Assembly (NCBI GenBank): GCA_030035585.1
Contig: CM057469.1
Span: forward strand, 62,079,501 to 62,143,500
Direction of reading: 5' to 3'
DNA length: 64,000 nucleotides
Source: Dugong dugon
Taxonomy: Eukaryota > Chordata > Mammalia > Sirenia > Dugongidae
Part shown: positions 49,193 to 60,703 of the stretch, in pieces
Position numbering within the stretch: the first letter of the stretch is position 1
How the letters are laid out: the number at the start of each line of letters is the position of its first letter
Position numbers and translations under genes: made by a program
Notes under the pieces: generated by a model
The model's database searches: none
What the model saw: the letters and a program-made list of their open reading frames with translations, nothing else
Told to the model about the DNA's origin: nothing

Positions 49193-51030
49193 CTAAGAGT
49201 ATCGATTTGTGGCACTCCCCCGACCCCCGTCACTCCCCCCCCCCCAACACACAAGGCACGCATCCCCGAAAGGCGTCTCAGGCAGGCCAGAAGAGAAAAC
49301 AAAACGAGACTCCATAAAGGTCAGAAGAATTCGCGGACCGGGACCGTCCACACCTAGCACCAGATGGGCGAACCTGACGCGTGCACCAGACGAAGGAGGA
49401 GAGGCGGTTCCGGGAGAGCCCCTCGGCGACAGACCGCAAACAGACGGCGGCGGCGGGCGCAGGGCGAAGCTGTGGATCGACAGCGACCTAGGAAGCGATA
49501 CACACTGGGAGGCGGCCCCGCATCCGAAGCCCGACGGACGACGCGATGTGGGCGGGCGGCGGAGGGGGCGGGCACCGGAAAGGCGGAGGCGCTGGAGGAA
49601 ACCGGACACCAACAACTCACCGCAGTCGCGAACCCTAGGAAACGCTGGAGCAACCATCGCGCGCTCCACGGTTGCACACCTCCGACTAGCCCTGCGCGCG
49701 CGGAGCCATGGCCAAGTCCGAGGGCACACCGCTGGGGAGGCCGGTTTCAGTCCTGGACCTGGACCCACGCGGCACGACCGGTCGGATGACGGGGGATCGA
49801 TGGCGGCGAAGGATGCGGTGGCGCGTGGAAAGGCCAGCGGGCTCTGCGAGGGTGGGGGTGCGCGGACGACCTGGGAAATGCTGAGACACTGTTGGTCGCC
49901 AGGAAAACGCACACGTGGTTTCATCGCCAGAACATGGGGCACAAAGGTGGCCCCGTGACGAGTGGAACGCCAGCTGGTCTCTGCAACCCCGAAAACATCC
50001 CACGCCCTGACCACGATACCAGGACCCCGCACAACTATGGATGCGGCTGGCTGCCCCCCACCCCCGCGCGGAGGGCCCCACTGTGCGTCCATACATGCGG
50101 TCCCGGGGCACATCACGGGGAACGCCACCGAGCGAGGTGGCCCACGCCCGCGCCGGCACCAGCTGCTGCGGCACAGGACAGGAGCGGGTGGAGAGCTGCA
50201 CTGCGGCATCCGGTGGGGGCTGGGACGGGTCCAAGGCCTCCAGCCAGCAGGTGCGCGAGAGGAGAACCGCCCACCCGCACGTAGCCCTGGCGCAGCAGGG
50301 CAGCGCCGCCCGGGGAGACACTCCTCACCCAGGAGTGGGGAGGCGCGGGCCACGGTAGGCGTAGAGCGGCGCGCAGCCCCACCGCGGGGCTGACGGAGCT
50401 TCCCGGGAAGGAGAAGGTCTCTGCCTAGGCGCCACGACCGGTGTCTGCGCGCGAGAGGAGGGGCGGCGGCTGAGGGATCTGGTACCCAAGGCACCCTTGA
50501 GGATCGCTAGAGAAGACTTTCTTTCCGAGGACGGGTCGTCCCCATCTATAGCCGCCTGTCGGGCCGCAAGGTGCTCGAGGACGCCTGGTGGGTGGGACTG
50601 GGGTGTGGTTTGCGGTATTGGTGAGCACCAGCGGGGAAAAGTATCGCCACCGGGACCGGAGCCTGCCGTCTCAGGCTCCTATGCCTGTTGTGAGCCGCGT
50701 CCACACTTCATTTGTGGGAGGAGGGAACAGAGCACCGCAGCGGCAACAGGGGGCCCTGGAAGGTTGCACTCCTTTTTCTTCTCACTAAAGCCGGATGCGG
50801 TGAAACGCAGGGCTTCGCGGGTTATGTGGCTCACGTAAACTTTGGAAAACTCTATGACACACGCGGTGGGAGCGGTTTATGTCAAGAAGAGCATTGTATC
50901 CAGCGAGGCACAACATCCCCAGCCTTCCTCTGTAGACGGTCCGCACTTTAGGGCGTCCTGCAGGGATACATACTTAGAACATATCTTGGGGCCCATCCGC
51001 GACTACGCGATGGGAGCCCCCACGTGACAC
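49193..51030. other. GC- and CpG-rich block of unknown origin
   Basis: About 1.84 kb that differs sharply from all surrounding sequence: very GC-rich, with CpG dinucleotides abundant instead of depleted, and a C13 run near 49228-49242. Long overlapping open frames occur on both strands (433 codons on minus at 49193-50494, 249 on plus at 49209-49958, several of 100-143). They are rich in Arg, Pro, Ala and Gly, start at arbitrary sites, lack recognisable domains and overlap in all frames, which is what high GC alone produces. I recognise no rRNA, tRNA or known LTR. A complete AfroSINE borders it on the left and a fragment on the right. Candidates are a CpG-island promoter/lncRNA, an unrecognised GC-rich retroelement, or a mis-assembled insert. 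Confidence 0.8.
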
Positions 51031-51074
51031 AGAGGGCCGGTGGATTCAAACTGCTGACAGTTTGGTTAGCAGCC
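51030..51074 (-). repeat. AfroSINE fragment
   Basis: 'gccggtggattcaaactgct' and 'gtttggttagcagcc' are the central part of an antisense AfroSINE. Both ends are missing. It borders the GC-rich block on the right. Confidence 0.7.
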
Positions 51075-51176
51075 ATCCTCTCCAGTTCTAATTTACAATG
51101 ACTCAAGTTTAAACTGTCCTTTAGGTAAACACTTAAATTAAGTAACAGAAAGTAACTTTTCAGAATTTTCTTTCAG

Positions 51177-51290
51177 AATTACGGAAGAAACAATATAGCT
51201 ACAAACAGAGGTATGAAAAAGAAGAGAGCAATGCTAATGATAATAAATCTGACAGTGTGACGGGCGGGATAACAGGCACATCAGAAGCAA
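51177..51290 (+). CDS. Candidate extra exon of the CFHR-like gene, unrecognised
   Basis: A strong pyrimidine-rich acceptor (ATTTTCTTTCAG, ending 51176) and a GTAAGA donor at 51291 enclose 114 bp. Entered in phase 1 the frame is fully open: ELRKKQYSYKQRYEKEES then NANDNKSDSVTGGITGTSEA. It leaves in phase 1, so the exon is symmetric and fits the phase rule of the factor H family. The peptide is hydrophilic, lysine/glutamate/asparagine-rich and lacks cysteine, so it is not a CCP. If not spliced, the frame continues to TAA at 51332-51334, inside the target site of L1-D. I recognise no homologue. Chance is possible. Confidence 0.35.
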
Positions 51291-51326
51291 GTAAGAGGAA
51301 GAACAACATTTTAAGAAATCATCTGC

Positions 51327-51341
51327 CAAAGTAACAGAACA
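51327..51341 (+). repeat. Left target-site duplication of L1-D
   Basis: The 15-bp sequence caaagtaacagaaca is repeated without mismatch at 59548-59562, directly after the A-tail of L1-D. Confidence 0.93.
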
Positions 51342-51354
51342 GAGGAGGCGGGTC

Positions 51355-51363
51355 AAGATGGCG
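51355..51363 (+). promoter_or_regulatory. YY1-like site at the L1-D 5' end
   Basis: AAGATGGCG lies 14-22 bases into the element. Human L1 has a YY1 site (CAAGATGGC) at nearly the same place, where it sets the transcription start. A similar 'caacatggcgc' occupies the matching place in L1-B. Confidence 0.65.
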
Positions 51364-52779
51364 CTCTAGGCAGAAGCACTACGCCGTCCCTCCACAGCAA
51401 AGATCCGAAAAACTAAGCCTAACAGAGAATCAACAATCCTGAAACCCTAGAACACCAAATGAAGAGATAAAGAACTCAGCCAAACACCAAACGGAGTGAG
51501 AATACTAAAAGAGAACGGAGAGCGAGGAGAGACTCATGCAGAGATTCCTTACCAGCTAACGCAGCGTGGATCCACCATCTTGGATTCCTATCAGAGACCA
51601 GCAAACGGGAGAGCAGCCTTGCAGAGCGTCCAGTGGGAGACAGAACGACCGGGTAAACTGCAGTGCGCGCTTTCCCACCCCCCACCCCTCTCCGCCTCAG
51701 CTGGGGCTCCCCTGCTCTCCGTGGCCAGGGTCCCTGGACTGGGGGGCGCCGGTGCTTGGATTCCACGTGCCCGGGCTGGTGGCTTTCTGAGAGCCATTTG
51801 CTGCCTGCTGGCTTAGCTTTTTCTGCTGCCTCCCCCTCCTTTTGCCTGGGTGCCTGGTTCCGAGTGCCGTCTTTGCTCTCTCCGGCGGGGCTGTGTGGCT
51901 GTGTTCCGGCGTGTGGCTGCTTCCAGGTCTGGGCTGCTGCGCTGGTGAGATCCTGGGGCCTTTGTTCGTTTGCCCATCTACTTCCCGTGGCCACGGTCTC
52001 TTAACCCCGAGACTGCTGGCTGCTTGGAATTCGCGCCCTTGAGTGGGGGCTCTCTGGGTCCCATTTGTTGGCACTGACTGCTGGTGTTGCTTTTTTTTTT
52101 TCTTTGACTTTGTTTTTCTTCTTTTTTGATTAGTTTTGTCATCTTTTCCTGCTTTTTCCCTTTTGTCTTTCTTCATTGCTTAATTTGTTGTCTCTCTATC
52201 TCTTCGTTCTCTTTCTGATCCCTCAATACCAGGCGTTGTATGCCTCTGTAACTTCTGGCCAGGCTGTGCTGTGAAGACTGAGACCAACTCCCCCAGACCT
52301 CATAGCTGCATCGCTGGGATCCCTGGGAACTTTGCAGTTCTTTAACTTTTCTGATTTTTATTTATTCATTCTTTCCTTTTCTTTCTCTTCCCCCTTCTGG
52401 TTTCCTCCATCCCATAGTCTCTCATCTGTACATTCCAACGACAAGCTCCCCTAGCATTCTTTTATGTTTGTATGCTTTTTGCTCCTGCTCCTCTCTCCTC
52501 TCTCCCATATCCAGCTTAGCTTCACACATAACCATCTTCCCGCTGCACCGTACCTACCTGCACCGTGCACTTGACATCACACCACCAAGCTGTGCAGGCA
52601 CGCCCTATTGGAACCTGCCCAGCACTGACTACCGACCATCCTGGTGGCTGCGGTGAGTGCCACAAACAACCAGTTCCAATGGCTCCTCTTCAGCTAGATC
52701 TGCCCAGCTGTACCACAAGGACGAAACAAACAAACAAAAAAAAAATCTACAATCAATAAACGAGAGAAATATCTACTGA

Positions 52780-53770
52780 ATGCCCCGAAAACAGCAAACA
52801 ATATCAAAACATTTACAAAAACAAGACAAGATGGCTCCAATAGGCGTCCGAATTAAAACACCAGATAACTCTCCTGTGGAAGAAAATTCACTAGAAGTAC
52901 CTGATAGGGAACTCAAATCACTAATACTCGGAATTTTCCAAGAACTGAGGCAAAAAGCTGACAAACATGAGGAAAAAATAGACAAATTTATGGAAAATAC
53001 AGACAAAAAATTGGAAGAATTCAGGAAGATGATGCAGGAACAAAATGCCAAAATAAATTCACAGCTCGAAATTATACAAAAACAACAATTAGAAATCCAA
53101 AAGATAAACAACAAGATTTCAGAAATGGATGGTGTCATAGAAGGGCTGAGAAGTAGATTTGAAACCATGGAAGACAGGATCAGTGCAACTGAAGACAAAC
53201 ACTTGGATACAACTCTGTTTCAGGAAAACTCAGAAAAAAGAAGAAAGAAAAATGAAGAGACCCTGAGAGTTATGTGGGACACAATTAAAAGCAAAAACTT
53301 ACGAGTGATTGGCATACCAGAACAGGGGGAGAAAACAGAAAACACAGAGAGGATCATTGAAGAACTGCTGACAGAAAACTTTCCCAATATCATGAAAAAT
53401 GAAAAGCTGGCCATCCAAGAAGCTCAACGAACCCCATATAGAAGAGACCCCAAAAGAAAATCACCAAGACATATCATAATCACACTCGATAAAACTAAAG
53501 ACAAACAAAGAATCCTGAGAGCGGCTCATGAAAAACAAGAAGTAAGAGGAGAAACAATAAGACTAAGCTCAGATTATTCGGCAGAAACCATGCAGGCAAG
53601 AAGGCAATGGGATGACATATATAAAATCTTGAAAGAAAAAAAATTGTCAGCCAAGAATAATATATCCTGCAAAACTCTCATTCAGATTTGATGGTGAAAT
53701 TAGGTCATTTCCAGATAAACAGAAACTAAAGGAATATGCAAAAGTCAAACCAAACTTACAAGAATTATAA
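52780..53770 (+). pseudogene. L1-D ORF1, C-terminal frameshift
   Basis: 303 open codons to TGA at 53689-53691. N-terminal region, then a coiled coil of about residues 60-150 (EKIDKFMENTDKKLEEFRKM and later heptads), then the RRM (NLRVIGIPEQGEKTENTER, IEELLTENFPNIMK) and the start of the C-terminal domain (SSDYSAETMQARRQW). After ILKEKK the expected C-terminus is found one frame over and runs on to TAA at 53768-53770. The shift falls in a run of eight A (53636-53643). ORF1p binds L1 RNA as a trimer in the cytoplasm; this copy would lack most of its C-terminal RNA-binding domain. ATG at 52831 is an alternative start. Confidence 0.9.
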
Positions 53771-54242
53771 AAGGGAGTTCTTCGATCTGAGGACAAACAG
53801 CTTCAAACCTCAGGCAGGACCTAGGACCTAGGACACAGGTTCACATGAACCAGATACCATCCTAGGAACTGAACTACAGAGGACTTTCCAAAAACAAAAG
53901 AAATACAACAGGGAATCAGAGAAATCAATCAAAGGATGACAACAACATCAAAACAATGAAAGAGGGAACAAACAGCATAGGTATAGAACCTTCTAACGGA
54001 GAGGAAGGTAAGGCTATACCAAGTAAGGGTAGACTGCTTCAAAATTATAAAGATAAGGGTAAAATTCATGATAACCACAAAGAAAGTTAACAAACATACT
54101 CATAAAAATAAAGACGAAAAACATAAAGTCACAACAAAAACAAAAGAAATGAACACAAAATCCACAAACAAAAGTAGCTCAGCACAAGAGAGTAAGAAGA
54201 ACAAAGAAAACTTCAGCACCTCAAAAAAAAAAACACTACAAA

Positions 54243-57200
54243 ATCACAGCAACAAAATTCCATCTATCAGTAATTACACTGAACGTAAATGGACTCAATG
54301 CACCCATAAAGAGACGGAGAGTGGCAGAATGGATAAGAAACAGGATCCATCAATTTGCTGTCTACAAGAGACACACCTTAGAAACAAAGATGTGAATTTA
54401 TTAAAAGTCAAAGGTTGGAAAAAAATATATCAAACTAATAACTATCAAAAAAGAGCAGGAGTAGCAATTCTAATCTGAGACAAAATAGACTTTAAAACAA
54501 AATCTACCATAAAAGACAAAGAAGGACACTATATAATGATTAAGGGGATGATCCATCATGAAGACATAACCATATTAAATATCTATGCACCCAATGACAG
54601 GGCTCCAAAATACATAAAAAAAACTCTAACAGCACTGAAAAGAGAAATTGACAGTTCCACAATAGTAGTAGGAGACTTCAACACACCACTCTCAGTAAAG
54701 GACAGAACAACTAAAAAGACACTCAGCAAAGATACAGAAGACCTAAAGGACACAATCAGCCAACTGGACCTCATAGACATATATAGAACAATCCATCCAA
54801 CCGCCACAAAGTACACATTCTTTTCCAATGCACATGGAACGTTCTCCAGAATAGACCACATCTTAAGCCACAGAGCAATCCTCAACAAGATCCAAAATGC
54901 TGAGATAATTCACAGTATCTTCTCTGACCACAATGCCATCAAGGTAGAAATTAACACTAGAAAGAGGAAGGAAAACAAATCAAACACATGGAAACTGAAT
55001 AATCTGCTTACACATTAATGGATAATAGAAAATATCAGAGATGGAATTAAAAATTTCCTAGAATCAAATGAAAATGAAAACACATCATACCAAAACCTTT
55101 GGGACACAGCAAAGGCAGTCCTCAGAGGACAATTTATAGCAATAGATGCACATACCAAAAAAGAAGAAAGGGAAAAAATCAAAACATTAACTACAGAACT
55201 CAAACAAATAGAAAGAGAACAGCAAAAAAAGCCTACAACCACCGGAAGAAAGGAAATAGTAAAGATCAGAGCAGAAATAAATGAAATAGAGAACAGAAAA
55301 ACAATAGAAAGAATCAACAAAACGAAAAGTTGGTTCTTTGAAAGAATCAACAAAATCAACAAACCACTGGCCAGACTGACAAAAGAAAAACAGCAGAGGG
55401 CACAAATAACCCAAATAAGAAATGAAATGGGGGACATTACAACAGACCCAACTGAAATAAAAAGGATTATAACAGAATATTATGAAAAACTATATTCCAA
55501 CAAATTTGAAAACCTAGAGGAAATGGATAAATTTCTAGAAACATACGGCCTACCCAAACTACAACAAAATGATATTGAAAATCTGAACAGACCCATAACA
55601 GGAGAAGAGATTGAAAAGGTAATAAAAAAAACTCCCCCCCAAAAAAAGCCCTGGCCCAAATGGCTTCACTGGAGAATTCTACAAAACATTTACAGAAGAG
55701 CTTGTGCCAGTTCTACTCAAGCTATTTCAGAGCATAGAAGAGGAAGCAACACTTCCAAATTCATTCTATGAAGCCAGCATAACGCTGATACCAAAACCAG
55801 GCAAAGACATCACAAAAACGAAAATTACAAACCAATATCTCTCATGAATATAGATGCAAAAATTCTCAACAAAATTCTAGCCAATAGAATTCAGTATCAT
55901 ATCAAAAAAATAATACACCACGACCAAGTAGGATTCATACCAGGTATGCAAGGATGGTTTAACATTAGAAAATCCATCAACGTAATCCACCACATAAATA
56001 AAAGGAAAGAAAAAAATCGCATGATCATCTCAATTGATGCAGAAAAGGCATTTGACAAAGTCCAACACCCATTCCTGATAAAAGCTCTCAATAAAATAGG
56101 TATAGAAGGGAAATGTCTCAACATAATAAAGGGCATCTATGCAAAACCAACAGCCATCATTCTTAATGGAGAGAGGCTGAAAACATTCCCCTTGAAAACA
56201 GGAACAAGACAAGGATGCCCTTTATCACCACTCCTATTTAACATTGTGCTGGAAGTTCTAGCTAGAGCAATAAGGCAAGAGAAAGAAATAAATGGCATCC
56301 AAATTGGTAATGAAGAAGTTAAACTGTCCCTGTTTGCAGATGATATGATACTATACATAGAAAACCCTAAAGACTCCAGGAGAAATCTACTGGAACTAAT
56401 AGAAAGATTCAGCAGAGTAGCAGGATACAAGATAAACATTCAAAAATCAGTTGGATTCCTATACACCAGTAAAGAGAACGATGAAAAGGAGATCAGGAAA
56501 TCAATACCATTTTCAATAGCCCCTAAAAAGATAAAATACTTAGGGATAAATCTGACCAGGAATATAAAAGACCTATACAAAGAAAACTACAAAACCCTAC
56601 TGCATGAAACCCAAAGGGATCTACATAAATGGAAAAACATACCGTGCTCATGGATAGGTAGACTCAACATTGTGAAAATGGCAATTCTACCTAAAGCAAT
56701 TTACAAATACAATGCAATCCCGATACAAGTACCAACAACATTCTTCAAAGAGATGGAAAAACTAATTATTAACTTTATATGGAAAGGGAAGAAACCCCGA
56801 ATAAGTAAAGCACTACTGAAGAAGAAGAATAAAGTTGGAGGACTCACACTACCTGACTTGAGAACCTACTATACAGCTACAGTACTCAGAACAGCCTGGT
56901 ACTGGTACAACAACGGAGACATTGACCAATGGAACAGAACTGAGAACCCAGATGTAAGTCCATCCACCTACGGTCACCTGATCTTCGACAAGGGCCCAAA
57001 ATACATCAAATGGGGAAAAGACAGTCTTTTTAACAAATGGTGCTGGCAAAACTGGATATCCATTTGTAGAAAAATGAAACAGGACCCATACCTCACACCA
57101 TATACAAAAACTACTTCAAAATGGATCAAAGACCTGAATATAAAGCCTCAAACTATAAAATTTATAGAAGAAAAAATAGGAGCAACACTTCAGGCCTTAA

Positions 57201-58060
57201 TACATGGCATTAACAGGATACAAACCATAAACATCAACATAAAAAACCCAACAGATAAACTAGATAAGTGGGATCTTCTAAAAATCAAACATCTATGCTC
57301 TTCAAAAGACTTCACCAAAAGAGTCAAAAGAGAACCTACAGACTGGGAAAAAATTTTTGGACAGTACAAGTCAGACAAAGGTCTAATCTCCATAATCTAC
57401 AAGAAAATCCAACACCTCTACAACAAAAAGACAAACAATCCCATCAAAAAATGGGCAAAGGAAATGAACAGACACTTCACCAAAGAAGACATTCAAATGG
57501 CCAACAGACACATGAGGAAATGCTCGCGATCACTAGCCATTAGAGAAATGCAAATTAAAACCACAAGGAGATACCATCTCACCCCAGCATTACTGGCATG
57601 AATCAAAAATACTGGAAATAACAAATGTTGGAGGGGCTGCAGGGAGATGGGAACTCTTATACACTGCTGGTGGGAATGCAAAATGATACAACCATTTTGG
57701 AAAATGATATGGCGTTTCCTCAGAAAGCTAGAAATAGACATACCATTCGATCCAGCAATCCCACTCCTTGGAATATATCCTAGAGAAATAAGTGTCATCA
57801 CTTGAATAGACATATGCACACCTATGTTCATGGCAGCATTGTTCACAATAGCAAAACGATGGAAACAACCTCAATGTCCATCAACAGACGAATGGATACA
57901 CAAACTATGGTACATACACACAATGGAGTACTATGCAACGAGAAAGAACAACAATGAATCTGTGAACCATCTCATAACATGGATGAAACTGGAGGACATT
58001 ATGCTGAGTGAAATAAGTCAATCACAAAAGGACAAATATTGTATGAGACCTCTATTGTAA
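54243..58060 (+). pseudogene. L1-D ORF2, interrupted
   Basis: Endonuclease plus reverse transcriptase. The expected start ATG reads ATC at 54243-54245. Endonuclease motifs follow (QDPSICCLQETHLRNKD, IYAPND, VVGDFNTPLS, FSRIDHILSH). Stops occur at 54476-54478 and 55016-55018, with frame changes near 54330 and between 55620 and 55840. A 585-codon stretch (55844-57601) holds the RT with FADD at 56333-56344 and the [11 protein letters not shown] motif, ending at a TGA for Arg. The C-terminus continues in pieces to TAA at 58060, with the cysteine-rich part around 57630-57680. Target-primed reverse transcription is not possible with this copy. Confidence 0.92.
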
Positions 58061-58795
58061 AAACCCATGAAAAAATTCACATGCAAAATGTAACAATCCT
58101 TGTTGGTTACCAGGGATGGGAGGGCAGGGGTGGGGAAATACTAAATAGGCAATAGATAAGTGGTACCTTGGGTGAGAGGTGAGATAGTACACAGTACAGG
58201 GGAAACTAACAGAACCTGCACAAGGAAAGGTCATGGAGGCCCTATAGACACATCCAAACCCCCCGAGGGACTGAGTTGTTGGACGGAGGGCTCTGGGGAC
58301 CACGGTCTCGGGGAACATCTAGCTCAATTGGCATGACACTACTTATAAAGATGATGCTCTACATTCTACCTTGGTGAGTAGTGTCTGGGGTCTTTAAAGC
58401 CTATGAGCGGCCATCTAAGATAATTCACTGGTCTCATCCCTTCGGGAGCAAGGGAGAATGAAGAGAATAGGATACAACGAAAAGATTAGTCCAAAGGACT
58501 AATTGTCCACAGCTACCAAGTCCTCCACCGTACTGAGTCCAGTACAGCTAGATGGTGCCCGGCTACCACCACTGACTGCTCTGACCAGGATCACAACAGA
58601 GGGTTCTGGACAGAGCTGGAGAAGGATGTAGAGCATAATTTTAACTCCCAAAAAAAAAAAAAAAAATGACCAGATTTACTGGCCTAAAGAATACTGGAGA
58701 AACCTCAAGAGTGTGGCCCCCAGACACCCTTTCAGCTCAGAGGTGAAATTACCTTCGAGGTTCGATGTTAAGCCTGGGAGTGGACAGCCCAGTAA

Positions 58796-59547
58796 AACTA
58801 AATGGGACTAACGAGGTACAGGAGTCCGGTGACAAAGGCCAGAAGGCAGAGGGGGAGTAGGAAGCTGATGATAAGGAACACAAATTGAGTAAGGACACTG
58901 TCGATGTGTTGTGAGATTGTTGACCACTGTTATAGGGCAACATTTGTAGTAACTATTAAATGGGAGGCTGTTTTGTCCTGTAAGCCTTCATCTTGGGCGA
59001 GAATGGCAGCACAATTGGAAGAGCATAGTTAATATCACTTAAATGTGTAAGTAAAAAGTTTTGAAATGGTGTTAAAAAAAAAAAAAAAACCAAATGAGAC
59101 TAATGAGGTACAGTAGTCCAGTGACAAGGGCCAGAAGACAGAAGGGGACAAGGAAGTCCCCTGGTGGTAGGGAACACACGGTGGAGTAAGGATATTCTTG
59201 ATGTGTTGTGAGATTGTTAACCATTGTCATAGGGCAACATGTGTAGTAACTGTTAAATGAGAAACTATTTTGTTCTGTAAGCCTTCATCTTAAGTTAGAA
59301 TAACAGCACAGTTGGAAGAGCATAGTCAATGTCACTGAACTGTGAATGTAGAAATTTTTGAAACAGTGTATCTTTGGCTATCTGTATTTTCATCAAAAAA
59401 AAAAAAAAAGGGTTGAGAATTTAGAGGCTTAATATGTTGTGGGGTTGTTAACCAATGTCATAAAACAACGTGTACTACTGTTTTATGAGAAACTATTTGT
59501 TCTGTAAGCCTTCACCTGAAGTACAATAAAAAAAAAAAAGAAAAAAA
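58796..59547 (+). repeat. Three successive poly(A)-ended units in the L1-D 3' UTR
   Basis: Unit 1 (58796-59089), unit 2 (59090-59409) and shorter unit 3 (59410-59547) each contain 'gatgtgttgtgagattgtt'-like sequence, 'taagccttcat' and an A-run at the end (59074-59089, 59395-59409, 59528 onward). Units 1 and 2 share 'gactaa.gaggtaca...agtcc.gtgacaa'. Other L1 copies here (L1-E at 4880-5101, L1-A at 13150) have a single such end. An earlier A-run also lies at 58650-58666. Confidence 0.85.
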
Positions 59548-59562
59548 CAAAGTAACAGAACA
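59548..59562 (+). repeat. Right target-site duplication of L1-D
   Basis: Perfect copy of 51327-51341, after the A-rich tail. Host sequence resumes with 'ccattaggcttaattcg'. 59563-59817 holds no recognised feature. Confidence 0.93.
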
Positions 59563-59818
59563 CCATTAGGCTTAATTCGAGCAATATCTAACACTAATGC
59601 TGTATTTTGCCATTAAAAAAAAACTTATGTGTGCTCATATATCATATCTAAACTAATTATTACCAGTATGTTTTCATCTTAGCAGTGGAAAAATATGATA
59701 CTAATCAATACGGGAGAACATGGTAAAATTTGTTTTTCAGAATGCTCATTTTGGCAGAGTGGTGATGGACTGGAATGAAATTCAGGAGGCAAGTTTAGAG
59801 ACCACTGCAACAGGAGCA

Positions 59819-60025
59819 AAGTCCCTGGGTGGTGCATACGGTTAATACACTTGGCTGCTAACCAAAAGGTTGTAGGTTAGAGTCTACCCAGAAGAGCTTG
59901 CAAGAAAGGCCTGGTGATCTACTTCTGAAAAATCAGCCATCGAAAGCCTCATGGAGCATGATTCTACTCTGATACACATGAGTTAGCCATGAGTCATAGT
60001 TGACTCCACTGGCAACTGGTATCAT
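59819..60025 (+). repeat. AfroSINE
   Basis: 'gtccctgggtggtgcatacg', 'gctgctaaccaaaaggttgt', 'aagaaaggcctggtgatct', ending 'tgactccactggcaactgg'. Sense. Confidence 0.88.
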
Positions 60026-60051
60026 TACGTTGAACTTTGGCTATGGCTTAG

Positions 60052-60212
60052 AAAGGAAACCGTGATGGTGTGGTTAAGACCTACGCTGCCAACCAAAGGG
60101 TCATGGTTCATATCCACCAGCCGCTTCTTGGAAACCCTATGGGGGCAGTTCAACTCTGTCCTGTAGGGTCACTATGAGTTGGAATCGACTCCATGGCATA
60201 CAACAACAACTG
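60052..60212 (+). repeat. AfroSINE
   Basis: 'aaaccgtgatggtgtggtta', 'ccaaccaaagggtcatggtt', 'ctctgtcctgtagggtcact', 'gttggaatcgactccatggc'. Sense, well preserved. Confidence 0.92.
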
Positions 60213-60221
60213 CCATGAACC

Positions 60222-60292
60222 CAAAAACCAAACCTGAGCACCTAGTGGATTGCCGACCTTTTGGTTAGCAACCTGAGCTATTAACCACCGGG
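60222..60292 (-). repeat. AfroSINE fragment
   Basis: 'cccaaaaaccaaacctgagc', 'gattgccgaccttttggtta', 'gctattaaccaccggggc': antisense copy lacking the central body. Confidence 0.75.
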
Positions 60293-60697
60293 GCAGGAGT
60301 AGGGGGTGGTATAAAAACTTTCTGCTTGACTGCTGAAGCTGAGTGGTGGTGTGGCTTTTTCACTGGTGTTTGGCTAGAATATGGTGAATGTTAACACACG
60401 TTTTCTGTTAGTCGGCCCTTTTCCTTACTGTCAACTAGGGAAACGAGTTTTCTTATAACTTTTCTGTCTGCTTCTTGGAGGCTCCAGTTTGAAGACTTCT
60501 GCTCCACCCTGTCCAGGACGTAGCGGAGGCAATAAGGAGATCCAGAGGTGCCTAAGCAGTCTTCCCCCTGCTTTCCTCCTTTCAGAGTCTTCTTATGCTT
60601 CTTTGTTGTGTTAGGTGCATGGTTTTTAGTTGTGAGAGAAAGGATCTGGGAGGAATGGAGGTATTCCATCTAGGCTTCGATAAGTTCTTACAAAGTT
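60293..60697. other. Unassigned sequence
   Basis: No recognised repeat or gene. A 92-codon minus-strand ORF (60391-60669) has no recognisable domain or splice context. Confidence 0.4.
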
Positions 60698-60703
60698 GTA
60701 AAA

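Larger units (their letters stand above)
51342..59547 (+). mobile_element. L1-D: full-length sense LINE-1
   Basis: 8.2-kb L1 with all parts in order: 5' UTR (51342-52779, GC-rich from about 51640 to 52050), ORF1 (52780-53770), inter-ORF (53771-54242), ORF2 (54243-58060), a long 3' UTR with three successive A-tracts (58061-59547) and a terminal A-rich tail. A perfect 15-bp duplication flanks it. It begins GAGGAGGCGGGTCAAGATGGCG, split here by position: a G-rich start then a YY1-type motif. Both ORFs are disabled by a modest number of lesions, so the copy is fairly young but inactive. It is in the same orientation as the CFHR-like gene. Confidence 0.95.

Noticed and set aside
49193..50494. 433-codon minus-strand ORF and overlapping long plus-strand ORFs
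   Set aside because: High GC removes stop codons in all frames; composition is Arg/Pro/Ala-rich, frames overlap on both strands and no domain is recognisable.
55844..57601. 585-codon ORF as a cellular gene
   Set aside because: It is the reverse transcriptase and C-terminal part of L1-D ORF2.
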